Assembly: GCA_963721065.1 (NCBI GenBank)
Contig: CAVRHO010000005.1
Coordinates: 539,377-603,376, forward strand
Length of the DNA: 64,000 bases
Direction: 5' to 3'
Origin: CAWBLP01 sp963721065
GTDB taxonomy: Bacteria > Pseudomonadota > Alphaproteobacteria > Acetobacterales > Acetobacteraceae
Shown: one piece after another, positions 26,514 through 33,875 of the stretch
Layout of the letters: each line of letters begins with the position of its first letter
Numbering within the stretch: the first letter of the stretch is position 1
Made by a program: the position numbers and the translations under genes
The notes under the pieces: model-generated
Told to the model about the DNA's origin: nothing
What the model saw: only the letters and a program-made list of their open reading frames with translations
Database searches by the model: none

Positions 26514-27596
26514 ATGACCAGTATAGATCGGCCCGACGCGGCCGCGCGCAACCGGCAGACTTACCGCGCCGCCGGAGTCGATATCGATGCCGGCGAGGCG
26601 TTGGTGGAGGCGATCAAGCCGCTGGCCCGCGCCACCACGCGCAGCGGGGTGATGGGCGGGCTGGGCGGGTTCGGCGCGCTGTTCGACCTGAAGGCCGCGG
26701 GCTTCAATGATCCGGTGCTGGTGTCCACCACGGACGGCGTGGGCACCAAGCTGAAGGTGGCGATCGAGACCGGCATCCACGACAGAGTGGGCATCGACCT
26801 GGTGGCGATGTGCGTCAACGACCTGGTGGTGCAGGGCGCCGAACCGCTGTTCTTCCTGGACTACTTCGCCACGGGCAGCCTGTCGGTGGACGCGGCCCGA
26901 ACCGTCATCGCCGGCATTGCGGAAGGGTGCCGCCAGGCTGGCTGCGCCCTGGTCGGCGGCGAAACGGCGGAGATGCCCGGCATGTATGCCGCAGGCGACT
27001 ACGACCTGGCCGGGTTCGCCGTCGGCGCGGCCGAACGGGGTGCGCTGCTGCCGCGTGATGTCGCGCCCGGCGACGCGCTGCTGGGCCTGGCGAGCGACGG
27101 GGTGCACTCCAACGGGTTCTCGCTGGTGCGCAGGGTGGTGGCGGCCAGTGGCCTTGCCTGGACCGACCCGGCGCCATTCGCCGCCGACCGGAGCCTCGGC
27201 CAGGCGCTGATGGCGCCCACGCGGATCTACGTGCCGGCGCTGCTGGCGCTGCATCGCGCCGGGGTGCTGAAGGCGGCGGCGCATATCACCGGCGGTGGCC
27301 TGCCGGGCAACCTGCCGCGCGTGCTGCCGGATGGCTGCGTCGCGGCGCTGGACGGCAATGCCTGGACCGCGGCGCCGGTGTTCGGCTGGCTGGCGCAGGC
27401 CGGCGGTATCGCCACCGACGAAATGCTGCGCGTGTTCAACTGCGGCCTGGGCATGGTGCTGGTGGTGTCCGACGCCGACGCCGCACTGAGCCTGCTGCAC
27501 GAGGCCGGCGAGCAGGCCTGGACGATCGGCAGCATCGAGGCCGGCACCGGGCCGGCACAGGTGCGGATGACCGCCATGCCGGAGTGGGCGGCGTGA
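26514..27596 (+). CDS. purM: phosphoribosylformylglycinamidine cyclo-ligase
   Basis: The 360-residue PurM closes the imidazole ring of AIR using ATP in purine synthesis. Motifs: TRSGVMGGLGGFGALFDLKA, VLVSTTDGVGTKLKVAIETG, VALVGGETAEMPGMYAAGDY-like ALVGGETAEMPGMYAAGDYD, and GGGLPGNLPRVLPDGCVAAL. The ATG at 26514 is near the usual family start. The stop overlaps the purN GTG start as GTGA, so the two enzymes are made together, the standard alphaproteobacterial arrangement. Confidence 0.97.
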   Translation: MTSIDRPDAAARNRQTYRAAGVDIDAGEALVEAIKPLARATTRSGVMGGLGGFGALFDLKAAGFNDPVLVSTTDGVGTKLKVAIETGIHDRVGIDLVAMCVNDLVVQGAEPLFFLDYFATGSLSVDAARTVIAGIAEGCRQAGCALVGGETAEMPGMYAAGDYDLAGFAVGAAERGALLPRDVAPGDALLGLASDGVHSNGFSLVRRVVAASGLAWTDPAPFAADRSLGQALMAPTRIYVPALLALHRAGVLKAAAHITGGGLPGNLPRVLPDGCVAALDGNAWTAAPVFGWLAQAGGIATDEMLRVFNCGLGMVLVVSDADAALSLLHEAGEQAWTIGSIEAGTGPAQVRMTAMPEWAA

Positions 27597-28235
27597 AGCG
27601 TCGCACCGCGGTCCTGATCAGCGGCCGGGGCAGCAACATGGTCGCGCTGCTGGAGGCCGCCCGGGATCCCGCCTATCCGGCGGAGATCGCGCTGGTCACT
27701 GTCCAACCGGCCCGATGCACCCGGTCTGCGCCTGGCGGAACAGGCCGGTGTTCCGACGCTGGCGATCGATCACCGCCCGTTCGGCAAGGACCGCGCGGCG
27801 CACGAGCGCCGGATCGACACGGCGCTGCGCGACGCCGGCGTGACGGTGGTGTGCCTGGCGGGATACATGCGACTGTTGACGCCGTTCCTGGTGGGCGCCT
27901 GGCGCGGGCGGATGCTGAACATCCACCCCAGTCTGCTGCCGGCGTTCCCGGGCCTGCACACGCACGCCCGGGCGCTGGAGGCCGGTGTGAAGCTGCACGG
28001 CTGCACGGTGCACCTGGTGACCGAGACGATGGATGAGGGGCCGATCGTGGCGCAGGCGGCGGTTCCGGTTTTGCCGGGCGATACCGAGGTGATCCTGGCC
28101 GACCGGGTGCTGGCGCAGGAGCACGTGATCTACCCGGCGGCCCTGCGGGCCTTCGCATCCGGCTCATCCGGCGTGCCACCGGCGGCGACCGCCGCCCTGC
28201 TGAACCCCTTGCCGCCGACCGGCTTCGTGCCATAA
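27593..28235 (+). CDS. purN: phosphoribosylglycinamide formyltransferase, one apparent frameshift
   Basis: PurN formylates GAR with 10-formyltetrahydrofolate. It opens KRRTAVLISGRGSNMVALLE and, after a break near 27698, continues NRPDAPGLRLAEQAGVPTLA, then MLNIHPSLLPAFPGLHTHAR and GCTVHLVTETMDEGPIVAQA (catalytic Asn/His/Asp region). Removing one A restores ALVLSNRPDA, the normal sequence. Repaired length is 213 residues. The GTG overlaps the purM stop. Since purine synthesis depends on it, an actual cell copy should be whole unless PurT replaces it. Confidence 0.92.
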
Positions 28236-28275
28236 GACGCAACGGGAATTTAATTCAACGAACGGGACGTCCACA

Positions 28276-28434
28276 ATGGCCGAACACCAGAGTACCGTCT
28301 TCCGCGGTCCGGACACGCCGGAGGCGTTTCTGGCCGACCGCCAACGCTTCTGGGAGTCATGGACGCATTTCACGCTCGGCAGCGTCATTTTTCTTGTGCT
28401 GCTATTGATCGGGATGGCGGTGTTCCTGCTGTAG
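28276..28434 (+). CDS. small aa3-type cytochrome c oxidase subunit IV-like protein
   Basis: This 52-residue protein is shorter than the usual ORF cut-off. It reads MAEHQSTVFRGPDTPEAFLA, then RQRFWESWTHFTLGSVIFLV and LLLIGMAVFLL, i.e. a short soluble segment and one C-terminal membrane helix. The FWxxWTHFTxxSVIFxVLLLIGMAxF pattern matches the small bacterial aa3 oxidase subunit IV family (PF07835) that packs beside subunit I. It starts about 40 bp after purN. No oxidase genes are near. Confidence 0.6.
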   Translation: MAEHQSTVFRGPDTPEAFLADRQRFWESWTHFTLGSVIFLVLLLIGMAVFLL

Positions 28435-28481
28435 CTCGTAGACGGGGCACCACCTCCGGGGAGCCGGGCCGACGGCGGCGT

Positions 28482-29485
28482 TCAGGCCGCCTCGGCCTTT
28501 CTCAACGTGGGGATGCGGTACGGCTCGGTCGGGAACAAGTCACCCTCTCGATAAACGTCCAGGCCGAAGCGACCGCAGATTTCGAAGCAACAACGAACCT
28601 GCTCGGGTGAAACGCGTTCGGTCCATCTGCGAATGAGATACGTCCGATCTTTGGTAGATTGGGCTGCGCGAAGAAATTCCTGGTTCATCGCGACCTTGTA
28701 GGTGGTCTTCGACGGACGCGCTGCCAGCGTTTCGACGTTGTCCACAGGATCCAGATCGAGCTTTTCCGAAGGTACTCGAAACTCTGCCGAGGATAGACGG
28801 AAAGATCAGCGTAACTGATCAAAGCCCAATCCGGCTTCAGGCCGGGTCGCAGCATCGCCGTAACTTGCAGCGCCCAGTTCAGAATGCTCTTTGCGAACGG
28901 GTCCCCGTCGGCGATAATTTTCTCGGCAAACTCAATTTCCTTCGCGGAGAGGAGGTTGCGGACGGTTGGTTGTAGAAGAAAATAGGGCAACCGCGGCAAT
29001 TGCGCGTGTGAAAGGGCCGTCGGGATGGGATGGCGGAGCAAGACCAAAATCTTGCCCCCGAAGGTTTCCGCGAACCACGAAATCATGCCTTCAGCGCCGT
29101 GGATGATCTTGAAAACGTTCCGCCTCGTCAGCAATCGGCCGTTGGGGCGGTAGATGGGTACATTCAGGTCCTTGACTCTATTCCGACTGAGACGGGTTAT
29201 AAATCGACGGTAGCGCTCTTCCCGATCCCGCATGAGCGCCAGATCCTTCCACGATTAAATCCCGAGCTCACGGCGCGATGCGGGGTAATTGGCTGTAATG
29301 GGTTCGTCGTACAGTTTGACGCGCGGCTGTGCAAACAGTAGTTCTTGAATGAATGTCGAGCCGCTGCGCGGAGTCGCAAAAATGAAAATGTCGGGTCGTC
29401 GCTCTGGAACATGAATGTTAGACAGGTTGCCTACCAGCTTGCGGCGCCACGTTGCTGCTTCCCGCTTGTGGTGAGGTCCTCTCAT
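28482..29485 (-). pseudogene. sulfotransferase-domain pseudogene
   Basis: The reading pieces join as a sulfotransferase: PDIFIFATPRSGSTFIQELL contains the PAPS 5'-phosphosulfate loop, GGKILVLLRHPIPTALSHAQ the 3'-phosphate region, and SYADLSVYPRQSFEYLRK a C-terminal part. A TAA at 29255-29257 interrupts the frame between ASRRELGI and SWKDLALMRDREERYRRF, and a second break near 28763 (in an A-run) precedes DNVETLAARPSKTTYKVAM. Two independent lesions plus lower GC than the flanks mark a decayed, probably transferred gene. It might have sulfated a surface polysaccharide. Confidence 0.75.
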
Positions 29486-30010
29486 CGCTTCTGCCTTGCT
29501 CTATTCTTACGACACATCAACTCAAAAAAACCAAACCATCCGATCGCTCGGCTCCTGCTCGCCCTCCCAGGCGCGCAGGGGAAAAACTCCCACGGAACCA
29601 AATATTACGATGAGGCAAACGATTGTCTGCCTATCGTAACGGGTCCGAACAGGACACTGTCGGCTCCATCCACTACCAACGCCGATTGACGGCGGTCGAC
29701 AGTGCGATGCAGCGCCATTCACGCTGACGGGATATGCACGGCATCCCTCGTCGCCCGCGTCGGCAACAGATTAACAATGAATACCGGCTTGGCAAAACGG
29801 AATATCCGCTCGATGAGCCTGACTGAGGAATCGTATTGGGCTCCTGTGCAAGAGCGAGCCACACCCTGACAACGCACACCAGCCGGCGAGAGAATACCTC
29901 CAAGCGCCTGACATAAACTTCGGCGCGATCGGGTCTCCCCAACGGCACGCTCAACCTGTTTGGCGAGCCATGTCTCGCGAGGATCGGTCCGGAATCGATT
30001 TCTGCCGAAC
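29486..30010. other. lower-GC gap without a recognisable gene
   Basis: This 525-bp stretch between the sulfotransferase remnant and the MaoC gene is clearly richer in A/T than its flanks (for example the AACTCAAAAAAACCAAACC run near 29520). No reading frame on either strand looks coding. It probably belongs to the same transferred patch as the sulfotransferase. Confidence 0.5.
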
Positions 30011-30529
30011 CTACGATCGCCTTTGCGCTTGGCCAACGGGCCGCTTCCGCAGCAGATACCGCTGCCGCCCCTCCAGCACCAGTTCCCGCCGCTGGTTGAA
30101 CACGGTGCTGCGCAGCCCCACCACGCCGGTGCTGCGATTGGGCGTGACCTCATCCACCTCCAGTGCCGGATACAGCGTATCCCCCACGAACACCGGCTTC
30201 AGAAACCGGCTCGACTGCTCGATGAAGCCGGCCAGCAAGTCCTCGGTAACGAACGGAAACAACCCGGCACCCGCCACGGTCTGGATCAGCGTCTGGAACC
30301 CGTGCGCCAGCATCGCCGGCATGCCACGCGCCCGGCAGAATTCCACATCGTAGTGCACCGGGTGGTTGTCGCCGCTCGCCGCCTGGAACGCCAGGAACAC
30401 CGCCTCGGTCATCGTCCTGCTCGGCAGCACGAAGCGCTCGCCGAGCCGGAAATCCTCGAACCAGCGCTGTTCGGGCACCATCCGGTGGGCCGCCGGGTCG
30501 AAAGCAGGGGTGTCGGTCATGCCGCTCAC
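30011..30529 (-). CDS. MaoC family dehydratase
   Basis: The 172-residue hot-dog fold protein has the hydratase-2 motif in ASGDNHPVHYDVEFCRARGM (D-x4-H), then AHGFQTLIQTVAGAGLFPFV and FLKPVFVGDTLYPALEVDEV. Such R-hydratases act on enoyl-CoA or on mesaconyl/beta-methylmalyl-CoA. The GTG start overlaps the stop of the upstream CaiB gene as GTGA (an ATG three codons later is an alternative), so the pair is co-translated. The pair matches the CaiB-enoyl-CoA hydratase operon at 16020-18050 in plan, and may use the CoA-thioester of a dicarboxylic or phenyl acid. Confidence 0.85.
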   Translation of the reverse strand: MSGMTDTPAFDPAAHRMVPEQRWFEDFRLGERFVLPSRTMTEAVFLAFQAASGDNHPVHYDVEFCRARGMPAMLAHGFQTLIQTVAGAGLFPFVTEDLLAGFIEQSSRFLKPVFVGDTLYPALEVDEVTPNRSTGVVGLRSTVFNQRRELVLEGRQRYLLRKRPVGQAQRRS

Positions 30530-31702
30530 ACCGCCCCGGAGGCATGCAGCCGCCCGATCTCCGCCTCGCTGTAGCCCAGTTCCGCCAGGACCTGGTCGGT
30601 GTGCTGGCCCAGCGCAGGCACATCGCCCATGACCGCTTCAAAATCGGTGAAGGTGAAGGGCGGCAGCAGGGCCCGCACCGGCGCCGCTCGGCGTGTCCAC
30701 CTCGCGCCACTTGTCGCGTGCCGCGAGCTGCTCGTGGTTCCACACATCCATCGACTGATTCAGCCGGCCGTTGGCGATCCCCGCTTCGTCCAGCAACGCC
30801 ACCACGTCGCGGGAGGTCATGGTGGTGAACAGCTCCTCGATCAGCGCCGTCAGTTCCGCGCGGTGCTCACGCCGCTCGTTCATCGTGCAGAACCGGGGAT
30901 CGGTCTGCACCTCCGGCCGCTTCAGCACCTTGGCGCAGAAGGTGGCCCACTCGCGCTCGTTCTGCAGACCGAAGATCACCTCGCCGTCGCCGGTGCGATG
31001 AGCCCCGTAGGGCGCCAGCGCCGGGTGACTGGTCGGCACGCGTGGCATCGGCGCGTTGGCGTATGCGGCGCGGTACATCGGATACATCATCCACTCGCTC
31101 AGCGCGTCCAGCATGGCGATCTTCACGTTGGCGCCCTCGCCGCTGCGCTCCCGCCGCAGCAGGGCGGACAGGATGCCACTGAACGCGTACATCCCGGTGG
31201 CGATGTCGGCCGCCGAGATGCCGACGCGCGAGGGTGTCTCCTCGGTCCCGGTCACGCTGATCAGCCCGGATTCTGCCTGGATCAGCAGGTCATACGCCTT
31301 CTTCTTCGCGAACGGCCCGGACTCGCCGTAGCCGGAGATGTCGCACACCACCAGCTTCGGGTTGCGCGGCTTCAGCGCCTCATGGCTGAAGCCCAGCCGG
31401 GCGGCGGCGCCGGGGGCGAGGTTCTGCAGCAGCACGTCGGCCTGCTCCACCAGCTTCTGCAGCACCGCCCGGCCTTCGTCGTTCTTCAGGTCCAGCGTGA
31501 TGCTGCGCTTGCCGCGGTTCAGCCAGACGAAATGGCTGGAAAGGCCCTTCACCGCGCTGTCATAGGAACGCGCGAAATCGCCATCGACCGGGCGCTCGAT
31601 CTTGATCACATCGGCGCCGAGGTCGGCCAGGTGGCGGCTGCAGATGGGTGCCGCGACGGCGTGTTCCAGCGCGATGACGCGCATGCCTTCCAGGGGTCGC
31701 AC
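30526..31702 (-). CDS. CaiB/BaiF family CoA-transferase, one apparent frameshift
   Basis: The second CaiB-type CoA-transferase of the window starts RPLEGMRVIALEHAVAAPIC, with ADLGADVIKIERPVDGDFAR, FVWLNRGKRSITLDLKNDEG and ISGYGESGPFAKKKAYDLLI, as in succinyl/formyl-CoA transferases. The frame breaks near 30682: WREVDTPSG must be joined to PVRALLPPFTFTDFEAVMGD, one base dropped, ending SEAEIGRLHASGAV. The repaired length is 391 residues, family-typical. It is followed with a GTGA overlap by a MaoC dehydratase. Confidence 0.9.
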
Positions 31703-31839
31703 GATATTCCTGCCCTCGATCGGATAATGTCCGGCTGAACAAAGCGCCGGGCGGGGGCGGAGTCAAAATTGTGGGCGAACCAGCGGAGCGGCGGCGCGTT
31801 TCCGGCCCGGGACCAACCTGGATACGCAGGAGACCCGCC

Positions 31840-32142
31840 ATGTATCTCGCCCGCTTTTCATACGACGTGCTGCCGGTGAACCGGGACCGCGCGATCGGTT
31901 TCATCCGCCGCGAGACCGAGGCTGCCAAGAAGGACGGGCTGAACGCCCGGGTGCTGGTGCCGCTGACCCGCGGGCCAAACGGCGCGGCACTGCAGTTCGA
32001 GGTGGAGCTGAACACCCTCGACCAACTGGACCAGTTCCGCCAGCGCGGCGTGGGATCCGCCTCGGAGACCGGCAACTGGATGCGCGACTTCAGCGAAGTG
32101 CTGGTGCGTCCGCCGGAGGTGGAGATCCTGCGGCTGGACTGA
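31840..32142 (+). CDS. conserved hypothetical protein, possible dimeric alpha-beta barrel
   Basis: The 100-residue protein starts MYLARFSYDVLPVNRDRAIG, with a CAGGAGA site just before the ATG. It continues RRETEAAKKDGLNARVLVPL and LQFEVELNTLDQLDQFRQRG, then SEVLVRPPEVEILRLD. The alternation of beta strands and helices, with an opening hydrophobic strand and a central charged helix, is compatible with a NIPSNAP- or ABM-like ferredoxin fold, but I do not recognise the family. It is transcribed away from the CaiB/MaoC operon and toward holA. Confidence 0.55.
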   Translation: MYLARFSYDVLPVNRDRAIGFIRRETEAAKKDGLNARVLVPLTRGPNGAALQFEVELNTLDQLDQFRQRGVGSASETGNWMRDFSEVLVRPPEVEILRLD

Positions 32143-32318
32143 TACGCCAGTCCGCAGGGAACGACCGCGGCGGCGGCGCCCTGGCGACCTCCTGGCGGGG
32201 CACGTGCCGTCTCCTGTGGCACTTGCGATGCCTTTCGCCACGACGCTCCGCCGGTCGCAACGTGAGGGCAATGGATACGGCTGCAACAACCTGCGGCCGA
32301 CCTGCGCGGCACGCCGCT

Positions 32319-33320
32319 TTATCGGCTCGCCCGGCGCGCGATGGTGAGCACCGCGTTGCGGCAGACCGCGATGTCCGGCGCGCCGGTGCGTTTGCACTCC
32401 CGCTCCGCGTCGCTGAGCCCGGCAATGGCCGCAGCCAGGGCCGAGGACGACCACAGGCCCACCGCCCGGGTGAATCCCGGCGCCCGGCGAAAGAACACCG
32501 GCGGGCGCATTGCCCTGGTCGCCTCGTCCGGGCGCATGCCCCCCTCGACCATCAGGCGCGCCCGGTGCAGTCGTTGCACGTGATTCAGCGCCACCCGCAA
32601 CACCTCCACCGGGTTGCTGCCCTCCCCCAGTGCCAGTTGCAGCGCCCGGTCGGCCAGGCCAACCTTGCCCTCGGTCGCGGCAAACACCGCGTCATCCAGC
32701 GACAGCCCCGCCAGATCGCCAACGCACGCCATTGCCATGTCCAGGTCCACGCGCGCGCCCCGCCCCGCGTACAACGCCAGCTTCTCCAGCTCCGCCCGGG
32801 TGGACGCACGGTCGCCGCCCAGTTGCGTGGACAGCCAGCGAACCGCGTCGTTGTCGATGGTGATGCGGTCGGCGCCCAGGGTCTCGCGGATCGTGGCCTC
32901 CAGTCGCGCCGGATCGTCGGGATAGCAGCCGATCGCCACGCCCTCCGGCGCCGCTTCGATCGCCGTACGCAGGCGGGAGCGGCTGGCCAGGCCCGGCGCC
33001 TCCAGCACCACCAGCGCCGGACCGGGGCGTTTCAGCAGCGCGTTCACCGCGGCCGTCGCGGTATCGGTCACCTCGCGGACGCGGATCACCCGCCGGCCGC
33101 CGGTCAGTGGCAGGGACGCGGCCTCGTCGGCCAGGTCCGAAAGCCGGTCGCGCCCCAGCTCCACCACCAGGAACGGATCGTCGAGCGATCCGGCCACGGT
33201 CCTTACCAGACCGGTGGCGCGTTCCTGGATCAGCCCGGCATCCTCGCCGAACAGCAACACCACGCCGCAACCGGCGGGGTCGCGCAGGAAGGCGTTGACC
33301 CGCTGTGGCGCCAGCTTCAC
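32319..33320 (-). CDS. holA: DNA polymerase III subunit delta
   Basis: The delta subunit opens the beta clamp within the clamp loader. The 333-residue protein has LRDPAGCGVVLLFGEDAGLI and ERATGLVRTVAGSLDDPFLV at the start, TDTATAAVNALLKRPGPALV in the middle and ALAAAIAGLSDAERECKRTG at the end, as in alphaproteobacterial HolA. It is the last of a leuS-lptE-holA operon, 6 bp after lptE. The same order is found next to parB in many alphaproteobacteria, but parAB are not in this window. Confidence 0.92.
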   Translation of the reverse strand: MKLAPQRVNAFLRDPAGCGVVLLFGEDAGLIQERATGLVRTVAGSLDDPFLVVELGRDRLSDLADEAASLPLTGGRRVIRVREVTDTATAAVNALLKRPGPALVVLEAPGLASRSRLRTAIEAAPEGVAIGCYPDDPARLEATIRETLGADRITIDNDAVRWLSTQLGGDRASTRAELEKLALYAGRGARVDLDMAMACVGDLAGLSLDDAVFAATEGKVGLADRALQLALGEGSNPVEVLRVALNHVQRLHRARLMVEGGMRPDEATRAMRPPVFFRRAPGFTRAVGLWSSSALAAAIAGLSDAERECKRTGAPDIAVCRNAVLTIARRASR

Positions 33321-33326
33321 GCCGGA

Positions 33327-33875
33327 TCAGCTCTTGGCCGCCTGGCGGCGGAAATACACGGCGAGCTGTTGCGCAATCTGGTTGGCAATTTCGTCCGCAA
33401 GCTCGCGCTGCCGAGCTTCTGTCTCCAGGTCGGCGGCGAAATACTGCTGGTCGAGCAGGTTCAGCCCGTTGAACGCCCGGGCCGAACCGCTGGTAACCGA
33501 CGCCGGGTGGGGGGGCAGCGACAGCAGGTTCCAGTTGGCATGGCCGATCAGGCGGACACGCGTCGGCAGGGCGTCCGGCGTGATCGCGATCCCCTCGCCG
33601 GCAATCGAATAGGCCACCGTCAGCTTGTAGCGCGGTGCGACGGTCACCGCCCCGGTGTGCAGCCGCGCCTGCAGCGCCTGGCGCAGCAACTGCCCGGGCC
33701 GATCGGGGATCAGGGCGACCTCGATCGCGGCCATTTCCCGCTCCGGCGGGCCGGCCTTGTCCGAGGCGGTGGGCATGTACACGGGCTGGAAGCCGCAGCC
33801 GGCCAGCCCCGTCGCCGCGCCCAGGGTCAGAACGCCTTGCAGCAGCCCACGACGGGACCAGGCCTGGTGCATCAC
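33327..33875 (-). CDS. lptE: LPS-assembly lipoprotein LptE
   Basis: LptE plugs the LptD barrel that inserts lipopolysaccharide in the outer membrane. The 182-residue protein has a signal peptide with a twin-arginine pair (SRRGLLQGVLTLGAATGLAG) and lipobox Cys before GFQPVYMP, the standard start of alphaproteobacterial LptE. The strand-rich body ends in a helix (ARQRELADEIANQIAQQLAV). Its ATG overlaps the leuS stop as ATGA, and holA follows 6 bp on. The twin-arginine pair is atypical, but cannot prove Tat export. Confidence 0.9.
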   Translation of the reverse strand: MMHQAWSRRGLLQGVLTLGAATGLAGCGFQPVYMPTASDKAGPPEREMAAIEVALIPDRPGQLLRQALQARLHTGAVTVAPRYKLTVAYSIAGEGIAITPDALPTRVRLIGHANWNLLSLPPHPASVTSGSARAFNGLNLLDQQYFAADLETEARQRELADEIANQIAQQLAVYFRRQAAKS

